Shown: positions 1 through 8,840, counted from the first letter of the stretch. The stretch: DNA of 56,102 nucleotides from Flavobacteriales bacterium (GCA_013373595.1 JABXHO010000024.1:1-56102); one strand, 5' to 3'. Notes: generated by a model not told the origin, from the sequence alone. Program-made: numbers and translations.

Positions 1-331
1 GACCAGAAACGCTTCCAGCATATTTATTTCCGAACTGTACGGTGAGAGGAGTTGGAGAAAATGCTCCAGCAGGAATAATCGTTGTTTGTCGTTTGAAGTT
101 GTCATCGAAGGAAATACTTCCATTCACTTGTGGTAAATAGCCCGCGAGACCTTCTTTGTTTTGAGCGTTGGCAATGGCAACCTGATTTTCGTAAATCATC
201 AAGGTTGGACTGTTCGCAAGAGCGTAATCGATACAAGCTTTTAGCGACATACCCTCGCTTTGCGCATGTGTACTTTCTGCTGCGAATACAGAAAAGGCAA
301 CAAACACGAGGGATTTTATTGTTTCTTTCAT
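1..331 (-). CDS. TolC-type outer-membrane efflux protein, N-terminal part
   Basis: Only the first 110 codons are present; the gene runs off the left edge of the window. The start codon is the ATG at 331. A signal peptide (hydrophobic stretch after MKETIK, ending near THAQ) is followed by the typical opening of outer-membrane efflux proteins: MSLKACIDYALANSPTL, where a helix begins with LxxCIxYALxNSP, and then QVAIANAQNKEGLAGYLPQV. In this family the protein forms the outer-membrane channel of a tripartite pump. The gene lies just downstream of a GbsR/MarR-type regulator on the same strand, with a dyad 24 bp before its start, so the usual order regulator - TolC - HlyD - RND pump is expected to continue outside the window. 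Family is clear; the substrate is unknown. Confidence 0.85.
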   Translation of the reverse strand, partial: MKETIKSLVFVAFSVFAAESTHAQSEGMSLKACIDYALANSPTLMIYENQVAIANAQNKEGLAGYLPQVNGSISFDDNFKRQTTIIPAGAFSPTPLTVQFGNKYAGSVSG

Positions 332-354
332 TGTTGTTTAGTTTATTATTGGTT

Positions 355-382
355 TTTTAGTTCTGTTTTAAGAGAACCAAAA
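355..382. promoter_or_regulatory. Operator dyad before the tolC-like gene
   Basis: TTTTAGTTCT (355-364), an 8-bp spacer, then AGAACCAAAA (373-382). It differs from the dyad in front of the regulator gene at one base in the right arm and has the same 10-8-10 layout. Its inner edge lies 24 bp from the ATG of the TolC-like gene, the same distance as the other copy has to its gene. Most likely both are binding sites of the regulator encoded at 398-868. Confidence 0.7.
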
Positions 383-397
383 TGATCAAAAAAATAG

Positions 398-868
398 TTA
401 CTTCTTTTTAGCTTTCCATTTTGCGAAAATCTCAGGTAATTGTTCTTCCATGAACTCCATAAAATCAACAACTTGTGCTAATTCAGCATTAAACTTAGGA
501 GTGTCTGGAGTGCGTGCTTCTAGTATCTGGCTATAAATTTCTTTCATGCTCAAAAACTGCTTGAATCGCTTTTGGAAGTCTGACTTTTGTGTTGCGATCA
601 CGGTTTTGAAATAGCGCTTACGATCACCTGTTTTTGTGATATAAGTGATCTTTTCGAATTGCATTAAGGTGTTGAGAGCGTTACTGGTTGCACTCTTGCT
701 AAGCTGAAGTGCTCCCCGAATTTCATCAAAGGTCAATTCGACTCTATCCGCAACCAAAAGTAAGCCCATAACTCGCGCCTGAGCAGGAGAAATACCAGAA
801 CGTTCTAGAAAAACACCCAATTTTTCAATGAGTTCTTTCTGTTTTTCTGTTAATTTTATCTCTTCCAT
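398..868 (-). CDS. GbsR/MarR-type transcriptional regulator
   Basis: A 156-residue winged-helix regulator. Residues 1-45 contain the phrase ERSGISPAQARVMGLLL, typical of GbsR-like proteins (helix before the recognition element), followed by LTFDEIRGALQLSKSATSNAL as the helix-turn-helix and a wing around ITKTGDRKRYF. The C-terminal third is helical and probably dimerises. In Bacteroidota such regulators often precede TolC-HlyD-RND efflux operons, and that is the arrangement here: the TolC-like gene follows 66 bp downstream. Matching dyads upstream of both genes suggest autoregulation and control of the pump. The inducing ligand cannot be read from the sequence. Confidence 0.85.
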   Translation of the reverse strand: MEEIKLTEKQKELIEKLGVFLERSGISPAQARVMGLLLVADRVELTFDEIRGALQLSKSATSNALNTLMQFEKITYITKTGDRKRYFKTVIATQKSDFQKRFKQFLSMKEIYSQILEARTPDTPKFNAELAQVVDFMEFMEEQLPEIFAKWKAKKK

Positions 869-891
869 AACGCTACAAATGTATGAAGTTT

Positions 892-919
892 TTTTAGTTC
901 TGCCACGCGAGAACTAAAA
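892..919. promoter_or_regulatory. Operator dyad before the GbsR-like gene
   Basis: A perfect inverted repeat: TTTTAGTTCT (892-901), spacer GCCACGCG, AGAACTAAAA (910-919). It ends 24 bp before the regulator start codon at 868. A near-identical dyad stands at the same distance before the TolC-like gene, so this is very likely the autoregulatory operator. Confidence 0.75.
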
Positions 920-1029
920 TTTTAGATTTTTTTTGATTTCGTACATTGTTCAAAAACAGGTAGAACTACTGTTTCACTTTACGGGGGATTCAATTATTTT
1001 TGAGTTAGACTTTTAACTAACAATTCAAA

Positions 1030-1890
1030 ATGGCCACTTTCATGCATTACTTCGCAAAAGCGTTTTTACTATTGCTTACCTTCTTTTCATTTTCATCCTT
1101 CGTAAGTACTTGTGAAACAGTAACTCGATCTGGAAATCCAATAAAAGAGCTTGGTAATCAACCGAAAGACAGCATCATTCCACTCAATACGCAGCTTGAT
1201 TTCATCAAAGTAATGGCTGAAGTTTCCCGCGATTCGAATTCACTGTATGTATTCGATATCGACAATACGTTACTGATTACCAACGAAAACAAATTTGGTA
1301 GCGATTGGTGGTACGCCCAAACGAAGAAAAATCCAGCGCTGAAATTGAATGTCAGTTCTTCCTGCTTATTTGACGAATTAACGCCCTTGTTTTATTCTAC
1401 ACTTTCAACAATTCCCGTTTTTCCTGATCAAGCAGGGGTAATGGATTTACTTGAAGAGCCGAGCAACAAAACAATCGCCTTGACTTCACGTGGATATTCT
1501 CCCGTTGTGGCTTCGGCAACAGAACTTGAACTCACCGAAAATAATTTCGATTTCTTAGACAGCGATAGTTTAGGGTTGGAAAACGATGTGGTGATGCTGC
1601 ACGGCGTTATCTATACTCGCGGACAAAACAAAGGAGTTGCGTTGCTAGAATACTTGGAGAAATATCCCTACACGAATATTTATTACTTCGACGATTCCTA
1701 TTACAAAGTCGAGAACGTACAGAACGCCTTCGCGGCGGCAGGAAAGCCCGTTGCACTATACCACATGAAAATTGCTCCGAAAATTCCATACACGGAAGCA
1801 GAAATCAACTACATGAAAGCAAAACTTTGTGTATTGATCGAAGATCTTCAGTCGATGGGAGATACAGAGTGTAAATGCCAAAATCCATAA
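1030..1890 (+). CDS. Secreted DUF2608-like HAD-superfamily protein
   Basis: 286 residues. An N-terminal signal sequence (FLLLLTFFSFSSF) indicates export. The HAD nucleophile motif is at residues 76-80 (DIDNT), with the second motif around TIALTSRG and an acidic motif in IYYFDDSYYKVEN. This set matches the DUF2608 family of HAD-fold proteins, predicted phosphatases of unknown substrate. Two starts are possible: the ATG at 1030 (MATFMHYF) or the one at 1042. The gene overlaps the next one, and all four genes up to 5878 run in one direction with overlaps or tiny gaps, so they form one operon with a dehydrogenase small subunit, a GMC flavoprotein and a ferritin-like protein. Its role beside them is unclear. 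Confidence 0.75.
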   Translation: MATFMHYFAKAFLLLLTFFSFSSFVSTCETVTRSGNPIKELGNQPKDSIIPLNTQLDFIKVMAEVSRDSNSLYVFDIDNTLLITNENKFGSDWWYAQTKKNPALKLNVSSSCLFDELTPLFYSTLSTIPVFPDQAGVMDLLEEPSNKTIALTSRGYSPVVASATELELTENNFDFLDSDSLGLENDVVMLHGVIYTRGQNKGVALLEYLEKYPYTNIYYFDDSYYKVENVQNAFAAAGKPVALYHMKIAPKIPYTEAEINYMKAKLCVLIEDLQSMGDTECKCQNP

Positions 1891-2324
1891 CCATGATAAT
1901 TGCCAACATTGAAAACGTCGATGATTTCTATTACGACGTATTCATCTCAATTTCTGCTGCATCAGTAGGGTTTGAAGTGAATGATCTCATCTCAACAGGC
2001 TTGGGGGAAACCTATTACAAACACATTCTGAATAGTGTGGAAGAAGCGACCTTTTTGGAGTTTCTGAATACCTCCAAAGATATTTTGGAATCTTCTCACA
2101 GTGAGACACAGCTGAATATTGCCATTTCCGAAAATTTGATAGCGCATGCAGGCATGAAAGAATTGCTCGATAAGGTGATCACGCTTTGGTACTTGGGAAC
2201 GTGGGATGGATTTTACGTAACGACAAACGCCTATACGCAAGGTCTTGCATGGAAAGTAATGTCGGCGCATCCGCCAGGAGCGAAACAGCCTGGGTTTAAG
2301 TCGTGGAATGTGAAACCTGTTTAA
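1875..2324 (+). CDS. Sugar/gluconate dehydrogenase small-subunit-like protein
   Basis: 149 residues (or 143 from the second ATG at 1893). The C-terminal part WYLGTWDGFYVTTNAYTQGL, followed by an alanine/tryptophan-rich PPG segment and an aromatic tail, resembles the small subunit of membrane-bound FAD sugar dehydrogenases (gluconate 2-dehydrogenase subunit 3, sorbitol dehydrogenase small subunit). In known complexes this subunit carries a Tat signal that takes the folded flavoprotein across the membrane. No Tat or Sec signal is visible here, so the complex may stay in the cytoplasm. It stands directly before the GMC subunit (9-bp gap), as expected for a partner chain. Confidence 0.65.
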   Translation: MPKSITMIIANIENVDDFYYDVFISISAASVGFEVNDLISTGLGETYYKHILNSVEEATFLEFLNTSKDILESSHSETQLNIAISENLIAHAGMKELLDKVITLWYLGTWDGFYVTTNAYTQGLAWKVMSAHPPGAKQPGFKSWNVKPV

Positions 2325-2333
2325 TTCGAAGAG

Positions 2334-4403
2334 ATGAAAAATCAAGAAACGAAAAAGAAAGATGTCATCATTGTAGGGACAGGAATTGCAGGGGCACTTG
2401 TGGCGAAAACGTTGTCTGATCATGTCTACCATTTGAAGAAGAAAAAAATGGTGCATCGTGCATCGGTTGGAGAGAAAGATTCCATTCAAGAAATCGAAAT
2501 TTTGATGCTCGAAGCAGGATTGGAAGCTGGCGTGATGCTCGATTCGGCGCGCTCCTTCGAAACGTACGAAGAATATGTTCAAACCTTCTATTCGGAAGAA
2601 GCAAAAGTGCCGAATTCACCGTATCCAAACTTGAGGCAAGCGCCTTCTCCAGATGTGTTGGATATTCGACAAATCAATCCGCCTTTTCCTGATAAAACAG
2701 GTTATCTCGTGCAATACGGACCAATGCCTTTTGCCAGTGATGCCATTCGTGTGGGAGGAGGGACAACGATGCACTGGCTCGGAACCACACCGCGCATGCT
2801 ACCAAATGATTTCAGATTGAAATCGGAATACAACGTTGCGATGGATTGGCCGATCGAATACAATACATTGAAGCCTTATTATGAAATGGCGGAAAATGAA
2901 ATTGGCGTGTCGGGAAATGTAGACGAACAGGAATATCCAGGCATCAAAAATATTCATCGATACTATGGAAAAGGATATAATTTCCCGATGGAGAAAGTGC
3001 CTCAAAGTTACATGGATGAGAAAATTAGTGCTGGATTAAAAGGTGCATCGGTCAAGTTGGGAAATGAAACAATCCCACTGTATTTCGTGCCGTCACCTCA
3101 AGGAAGAAACTCAACTCCTAATGCTGATTATGATCGATCTGGCGTAATTGCAGCAGAAAAAAATAAAGATGGATACCAATTGTCTTTTGCGGATTCGAAC
3201 GATGCTTCGTTTCGGGTAGAAGGTGCTGTTTGGGATCCGTATCAGGGCGAACGCTGTGAAGGTAATGCTTCGTGTGTTCCGATTTGTCCGGTTCAAGCGA
3301 AGTATAATGCACTCAAAACCTTGAAAAAGGCTGTGTACAAGCGCGATTCAAAAGGTTACTTACGAAAAACAAAAAGCGTGGAAATTGAAGCGCAAAGTGT
3401 GGTCTATAAATTGTCGGTTTCAAAAGACAATCCAGAATTGATCACGAAGCTTCACCTCCGTCGATATGAGTCGGAGGACAAAACAAATTTTGAGGAAATC
3501 GTAAAGGATACATCGGATTCCATTGTTGTCCTAGCAGCGAATGCCTTCGAGAATCCAAAAATTCTACTGAATTCTCCATACACGGTAATCGAAAATGGAG
3601 TAGAAGTGAAGCGAACGGTAGCCAACCGAAGCGATCAGGTCGGAAGAAACTTGATGGATCACATGGTTATGCTCACGTGGGGACTTTTCCCAGAACCGAT
3701 TTATTCATACCGAGGTCCAGGTTCAACCACCAATATTTCATCGTTCCGAGATGGTGATTTCCGATCGGATTTCTCGTCATGGATTTCTCCACTCGACAAT
3801 TGGGGATGGTCGTGGCCAGCATTTTCGCCTGGTTCGGACATCGCTGAGTTTATTGGACAAGGCATGTTCGGGAAAGAATTACGCGAAGCATTGACATCAC
3901 GTTTAACGCGACAAGTGCTCTTCCATTTTGAGATAGAACAATTGCCGAATGCCGATAACCGCGTAACGATCAGCAACGAATACTTGGATATAATGGGAAT
4001 TCCGCGCCCAATTGTGCACTACGACATTCAAGAATACGAAAAGAAAGGAATGGAGCAGGCGAAGTTGGTGTCTGATCAAATGTTCGAAAAGCTCGGAATT
4101 GAAGATTTTACAAGTTACAAGTCGAGCGATAACAATACATTCGTTTACAATAACGTCCGCTATTCATTTAATGGCGCTGGACACATTGTTGGAACCCATC
4201 GCATGGGGCACGACGCGACCGATTCTGTTACAAATAGCTACTGCAAGGCGTGGGATCATCAAAACCTATATGTTGTTGGAGCAGGAAGTATGACCACACT
4301 CGGAACTTCGAATCCAACGTTAACCTTAGCAGCCTTAACCATTCGCTCCGTAGAATCGATGCTAAACGATTTGGACGCACAATTTAATTCAGAAAAGAAA
4401 TGA
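2334..4403 (+). CDS. GMC-family FAD oxidoreductase with cysteine cluster
   Basis: 689 residues. The FAD-binding GTGIAG motif (G15, G17, G20) is at the N-terminus. VGGGTTMHWLG is the second GMC signature region. HIVGTHRMG and GTSNPTLT near the C-terminus supply the catalytic His/Asn pair of GMC enzymes. Residues 308-318 hold C308-x5-C314-x3-C318 followed by P and QAKY, as in gluconate and FAD-glucose dehydrogenase flavoproteins. There this spacing binds a 3Fe-4S cluster that passes electrons to a cytochrome c subunit. No such cytochrome gene is in this operon. The last four bases overlap the next gene (ATGA). It probably oxidises a sugar, alcohol or hydroxyl group; the substrate is unknown. 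Confidence 0.9.
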   Translation: MKNQETKKKDVIIVGTGIAGALVAKTLSDHVYHLKKKKMVHRASVGEKDSIQEIEILMLEAGLEAGVMLDSARSFETYEEYVQTFYSEEAKVPNSPYPNLRQAPSPDVLDIRQINPPFPDKTGYLVQYGPMPFASDAIRVGGGTTMHWLGTTPRMLPNDFRLKSEYNVAMDWPIEYNTLKPYYEMAENEIGVSGNVDEQEYPGIKNIHRYYGKGYNFPMEKVPQSYMDEKISAGLKGASVKLGNETIPLYFVPSPQGRNSTPNADYDRSGVIAAEKNKDGYQLSFADSNDASFRVEGAVWDPYQGERCEGNASCVPICPVQAKYNALKTLKKAVYKRDSKGYLRKTKSVEIEAQSVVYKLSVSKDNPELITKLHLRRYESEDKTNFEEIVKDTSDSIVVLAANAFENPKILLNSPYTVIENGVEVKRTVANRSDQVGRNLMDHMVMLTWGLFPEPIYSYRGPGSTTNISSFRDGDFRSDFSSWISPLDNWGWSWPAFSPGSDIAEFIGQGMFGKELREALTSRLTRQVLFHFEIEQLPNADNRVTISNEYLDIMGIPRPIVHYDIQEYEKKGMEQAKLVSDQMFEKLGIEDFTSYKSSDNNTFVYNNVRYSFNGAGHIVGTHRMGHDATDSVTNSYCKAWDHQNLYVVGAGSMTTLGTSNPTLTLAALTIRSVESMLNDLDAQFNSEKK

Positions 4404-5878
4404 GACAGAAACTTATCCATAAGAAAGAAAAAGCGACAAAACGTTTACTAAAATCGAGCGGAGCAGCTGAAATGGCTTCGAACGAAATGGACGTTTCTCT
4501 GGCAGATTTACTGTTTAATCCTCACCTCGGAAAGGAAGCGTGGATGAACGGAATCAAAGCACACAGTAAAGAACTCATTTCAACCTTGTTGAGTGAAAAC
4601 TATGAACAAGAATTTGATGCATATTTGAAATCAAATTTCAGCGATCTAAACAAAAGTGCTGAAACGAAAAATGCCTTGAAAAACAGTAGTATTCTGCAGG
4701 TTGATGAACGGGCATTTTTGCAAGAGTTTCTGCAGTTGGCTGTATTAATTGAGCATTCAACGATTCCTCCATATCTCACTGCAATGTACTCCGTAAAAGA
4801 AGGCGCGAACGGAATGGCGGTAAACATCATTCGAAGTGTGGTGATCGAGGAAATGCTGCACATGATCATGGTTTGCAATGTGCTCAACGCGATCAACATC
4901 GTTCCGTCGGTGAATAAACCACAAAACTATCCGACTTATCCCATGAAATTGCCGCTAAATGTGGATTTCTATGTTGGATTGGAGAAGTTTTCATCAAACA
5001 GCATTGCGACCTTTATCGCTATTGAAAGTCCGAGTAGTCAAACAGTGAAGGCTCCTGAATTTCCTGAACCAGAAATGGAATCGACTGCCTTGTTGAAGCG
5101 AAAAACGGTTCAGGAATCTGATGGACTGTGGACGTCGAATAATTTGAATGAGTTCCTAACGAAAAACGTAAGTACGATCGGAGAATTCTACGATGTATTG
5201 TTCTTCTTCCTAGTGATTTTCCAATGCCTTGAATATTACCGCGAAAATGGCAAGTTGCCGACCTCATTTGAGGAAATCAATACAGGTGGACTTTTCACCG
5301 GAGATCCGAAACTTCAGCTTGGAAGCGAGCATTATTACGGTAGTGGAGGAAAACTCTACAAAGTAGAAGATTTGCGTGGTGTAATGCAGGTTTTTGAAGA
5401 AATCAAAGGTCAGGGTGAAGGAGTGGACGATTCCATTTTTGATGTAGACCGATCTCAGTTCGAAGAGGGAGCAGAATTGGCGCACTATTTCCGATTTAAA
5501 GAAATTTTTCACGAGCGTTTTTATGTAGAAGGAAACTACGAAGCATTCACGGATGAAAATGGTCGCATGCCTGTGATCACACCTCCAACAGGCATCGAAA
5601 TGAAAGTCGATTGGGACGCTGTTTACCCAATGAAAGCGAATGTAAAAATGGCCGATTACGCATCAAATCCGTTGCTCTATGCGCAAGGAAAAGCATTCAA
5701 TCAGACCTACAAGAAATTGTTAGATGCCATTCAAGCAGCAGTTGAAGGAAAGCAAGAAGTATTGGCAGAATCGGTGATGTACATGTACGCACTCAAAGAA
5801 CAGGCAATTGAGTTGATGCGTCAACCGTTAACGGCGCAAGAAAATGCGGGGCCAACATTTGAGTATCCAACGAACTGA
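4400..5878 (+). CDS. Ferritin-like di-iron protein (VioB/iminophenylpyruvate-dimer-synthase-like)
   Basis: 492 residues. The helical bundle has E118-H119 (LIEHSTIPPYLTAMYS) and E150-E151-xx-H154 (VIEEMLHMIMVCN), the EH...EExxH metal ligands of the ferritin-like family that includes the C-terminal half of VioB and similar proteins. The pattern IEHSTIPPYLTA is characteristic. VioB-type enzymes act on amino-acid-derived imines in pigment and indolocarbazole synthesis, but many family members have no known reaction. The gene overlaps the GMC gene by four bases, so the two are almost certainly co-translated and may act in sequence or as partners. No signal peptide is seen. Confidence 0.75.
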   Translation: MRQKLIHKKEKATKRLLKSSGAAEMASNEMDVSLADLLFNPHLGKEAWMNGIKAHSKELISTLLSENYEQEFDAYLKSNFSDLNKSAETKNALKNSSILQVDERAFLQEFLQLAVLIEHSTIPPYLTAMYSVKEGANGMAVNIIRSVVIEEMLHMIMVCNVLNAINIVPSVNKPQNYPTYPMKLPLNVDFYVGLEKFSSNSIATFIAIESPSSQTVKAPEFPEPEMESTALLKRKTVQESDGLWTSNNLNEFLTKNVSTIGEFYDVLFFFLVIFQCLEYYRENGKLPTSFEEINTGGLFTGDPKLQLGSEHYYGSGGKLYKVEDLRGVMQVFEEIKGQGEGVDDSIFDVDRSQFEEGAELAHYFRFKEIFHERFYVEGNYEAFTDENGRMPVITPPTGIEMKVDWDAVYPMKANVKMADYASNPLLYAQGKAFNQTYKKLLDAIQAAVEGKQEVLAESVMYMYALKEQAIELMRQPLTAQENAGPTFEYPTN

Positions 5879-5905
5879 AAACAGAACAGGCCTTTTCTGA
5901 TGAGG

Positions 5906-5944
5906 TGGTTCCAAAGTGCATAAGAAATTGATGTTTTGGAACCA
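5906..5944. repeat. Inverted repeat between the GMC operon and the KAP gene
   Basis: TGGTTCCAAA (5906-5915) and TTTGGAACCA (5935-5944) form a perfect 10-bp stem with a 19-base loop. There is no T-run after it, so it is not a standard terminator. It could end the operon message or bind a protein. The 179-bp gap holds nothing else recognisable apart from a Shine-Dalgarno-like AAGGAG at 6045-6050. Confidence 0.45.
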
Positions 5945-6057
5945 TCCTAGGGTTGAATGAGTAATGGAGAAATCAATCCAACTTTTTCCTGAAACGTAAT
6001 TCCTTTACGTACCATCGTGCTATATTGTGAACGATAACCCACTGAAGGAGTGCCAAC

Positions 6058-8694
6058 ATGGAAAATTTCCAATCGAAAATAACTGAAATTAAGGACGAAG
6101 CCGGACGATTGTACCGATTGAAACTAAGCGACGACTTGCTGTTCACCGAAGCGAATAATGTTTCAAAAAATAAGCTCGATGAATTGCTTCAAACGTATGC
6201 TGGAAGCAAAGGGAAGCCTGTCAATTTCATGCGTGAACGAATCATCCGAATGTTGCTTGAAGGAAAGCGTGTGACCAAAGAAATGCTCGATACCATGATT
6301 GAGCAAGATCACAATGCAGCCGACAAAAATAGCTTTCAAGCTTGGGGATATTTCTCGATTTTATTTCCGATTGTTAGTAAAGATTTATCCTTCAATGTAA
6401 AGGAGTTTATGCGCGATTTCGGACAGGAATTGATCACTAAATTAGATCTCAAAGAGCATGTAGCAAAACCCTTCGTTGTTGACTTTAAAGGACCGCGAAA
6501 TTTCGGTTCTGACAATGTATGGATGGCAATTTACAACAAATCGAACCCCAAACACACCACCGCCATTCAGTTCTTCATTCAAATCGATTACCGCGGATTG
6601 ATTGTTCATCTTTATGATCGTTTAAAAGATCACTTCATCAGCTCTCGAAAAATTGAGATTGACTTGGAAATGGAAAAACAAGTGGAAATCTTTGGGAAAA
6701 TTGTAAAGGATAAGGTGATTGCAGATCGAAATGAGGAGAGTGAGGGAAGATACCGTGAGTTGGGGGTGAAAACGAATAAGATTTTTAAGATCTCTCATGG
6801 AACGGAATTTTTTCAAACAGCTGAGGAAATTCAATATTGTATCGATCAGAACATTGTGGTGGTGCACGAAGCAACACGGTCAAAAGGAAAACCAGCGACA
6901 ACTCAATATGAGAATTTTCAGAAGGCAAAGGCAGGTGACTTGTTCTATTTATGCTGGGGAAATTCTCGGTTTCTCTTGATCGGTCAATTTGCCGACGATA
7001 AAATAGAAGATTACAAGTACACAACAGATACAGGGTGGAAAAAACGAAAATATCGCTTCTTGTATGATGCGGTGTCGGACCAGTCGTTTGCGGGATCATC
7101 GAAGTGGTGGACACCTAACAATCCTTCAACTTGCATTCAAATTCCAAAGAATGAATATGAACTTGCCAACGATCTCATTTTTCGGCATTACTTCATGGTT
7201 GAACTAAAAACCGATTTCGATACCGAACTTCTCCTGCCAAAACTCGGTGCAGCATCGCGCCAAAAAATTTCCATCGATGAATACGTTGAGCCGAAATTGG
7301 AAGTCAATTTGATAGCCAGAGAACTAACAGGCATTATCGATAATCTCGATAAGAACAAGGGACAAATGATCGGCATTTTTGGAAGCTGGGGAAGAGGGAA
7401 AACCTTTTTGTACGGGCAAATGCGTGATTACATCAAGGGCAACAAAGAGCTTCACTTCGATTACGAACATTTTACCTTCAACGCGTGGAAATACCAAGAA
7501 ACGGAAACCGTTTGGGCCCATTTATACGACTCTTTACTGGAAGGATATATGGGAAATGCCAATCGATTCGGTCGTTTTTGGAAAACCATTCGACTCAATA
7601 TTGCACGAAAAGGTTGGTGGCCACTTTTTGGAAGCGTTGGTAGTTTATTGGTGACAATTTGCCTTACGTATTTCGTTTCCACTTCCTTGAAACTTGAAAT
7701 TGCTCAATGGCTCGTCGGTATTTTTGGAAGCGTTATCGGCGTGGTACAGGCCATTTACATTTATTGGCGATTCTATCAACCGCTTAAATCGACTTTGCTA
7801 TTGTATATTTCGCAGCACAACTACCAGGAAGTGTTGGGATTGCAATCGAGTATTCAACAAGAATTGACTGTATTGGTGAAGTTGTGGCTCAAGAATCATG
7901 AAGCGAACAAAGAGCGTAAACGTCTTTTACTTTTCGTGGACGATCTCGATCGTTGTCAAGAAGAAAAAATCATTAGCGTACTTGATGCCTTGCGCGTGAT
8001 GCTCGATAATCCAGAGTTAGTGGAATGCATCATTGTTCTTGTGGCGGTGGATGAGCAATTACTGAATCGAGCCATTCATTTCAAGTACCGAAACTTCAAA
8101 TTGAACGATCAACCCTACGCCAAAAATCTCGTGGAAGAATACATGGACAAATTGTTCATTGCCGGCATAAAATTGCCGAAGCTCAATCCAGTGGAACAAG
8201 GTGTGATCCTTCGCAATTATGCGATCAATAATGAAATTTTGGAACGTGTGACATCGAAGGAAACGGATGAGACAACGACCGTTGTGGAGCCAATTTCCGC
8301 AGCAGAAGAAACGACGGAGGAGTTAATTTTCCCAGAAGCAAATCCACGCGAGTACATCGAATCGCAATCTGAGTATTTTCTCCTCGAAAAAGAAATGGAA
8401 TGGCTCAACACATACGCTGATAAACTAAGTCCAAGCGTGACACCACGCCAATTGCGGATTTACATGTATCGTTACTTGCTCGCGAAAAATATCGCTTCCG
8501 ATTATTTGTGGCAGCGCACGGGGGAAAGTCAACTTTCCGATGACTATTGTGAGTTTTTAGCCGAGGCAATTGCACGAAGGTCGAATCAATCGGGCTTTTT
8601 TGGTTTCCAAGGAGATTATCATTTCGACAAGGTACAAAACCCAACCTTAAAAGCATTTACGGGCAAATTAGTAGAGATCGTTGTGCCGTATTAG
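6058..8694 (+). CDS. KAP P-loop NTPase with N-terminal EVE/PUA-like and MrcB-N-like regions
   Basis: 878 residues. The NTPase core has Walker A at 442-449 (GSWGRGKT) and Walker B at 627-632 (VDDLDR, followed by CQ), both in KAP-family form. Two membrane helices are inserted between them (about 520-543 and 548-571), also a KAP trait. Residues about 1-230 are helical, then contain a segment with FGSDNVWMAIYNK resembling the MrcB N-terminal domain (weak). Residues about 245-390, with KAGDLFYLCWGNSRFLLIGQ and WWTPNNPSTCIQIP, look like an EVE/PUA-type module; in related proteins these read modified bases in DNA. KAP NTPases include PifA, which excludes phage T7. An AAGGAG stands 7 bases before the start, strong for this phylum. 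A membrane-anchored defence protein is plausible but unproven. Confidence 0.8.
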   Translation: MENFQSKITEIKDEAGRLYRLKLSDDLLFTEANNVSKNKLDELLQTYAGSKGKPVNFMRERIIRMLLEGKRVTKEMLDTMIEQDHNAADKNSFQAWGYFSILFPIVSKDLSFNVKEFMRDFGQELITKLDLKEHVAKPFVVDFKGPRNFGSDNVWMAIYNKSNPKHTTAIQFFIQIDYRGLIVHLYDRLKDHFISSRKIEIDLEMEKQVEIFGKIVKDKVIADRNEESEGRYRELGVKTNKIFKISHGTEFFQTAEEIQYCIDQNIVVVHEATRSKGKPATTQYENFQKAKAGDLFYLCWGNSRFLLIGQFADDKIEDYKYTTDTGWKKRKYRFLYDAVSDQSFAGSSKWWTPNNPSTCIQIPKNEYELANDLIFRHYFMVELKTDFDTELLLPKLGAASRQKISIDEYVEPKLEVNLIARELTGIIDNLDKNKGQMIGIFGSWGRGKTFLYGQMRDYIKGNKELHFDYEHFTFNAWKYQETETVWAHLYDSLLEGYMGNANRFGRFWKTIRLNIARKGWWPLFGSVGSLLVTICLTYFVSTSLKLEIAQWLVGIFGSVIGVVQAIYIYWRFYQPLKSTLLLYISQHNYQEVLGLQSSIQQELTVLVKLWLKNHEANKERKRLLLFVDDLDRCQEEKIISVLDALRVMLDNPELVECIIVLVAVDEQLLNRAIHFKYRNFKLNDQPYAKNLVEEYMDKLFIAGIKLPKLNPVEQGVILRNYAINNEILERVTSKETDETTTVVEPISAAEETTEELIFPEANPREYIESQSEYFLLEKEMEWLNTYADKLSPSVTPRQLRIYMYRYLLAKNIASDYLWQRTGESQLSDDYCEFLAEAIARRSNQSGFFGFQGDYHFDKVQNPTLKAFTGKLVEIVVPY

Positions 8695-8810
8695 CGTTTA
8701 GTTCGTCCTCAAAACCGTATGAAGCGATGTCCTTTTAGAATTTATTAATGCATGAGTGTATGCTTCAATGCCCGAAGTATTCCTGATCAACAACAACGAA
8801 CCTAAAACAA

Positions 8811-8830
8811 TAACTTCGAAGTATAAAGTA
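8811..8830. repeat. Dispersed repeat fragment, copy C
   Basis: TAACTTCGAAGTATAAAGTA matches 18 of 20 bases of 11036-11055. A little upstream, GATGTCC (8726-8732) and TTTATTAA (8741-8748) match parts of the copy near 9367-9420. Together they look like a decayed third copy of the element. Confidence 0.35.
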
Positions 8831-8840
8831 TGGCGAATCA

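Noticed and set aside
1992-2582. 196-codon minus-strand frame
   Set aside because: It is antisense to the small subunit and GMC genes, which show clear family motifs.
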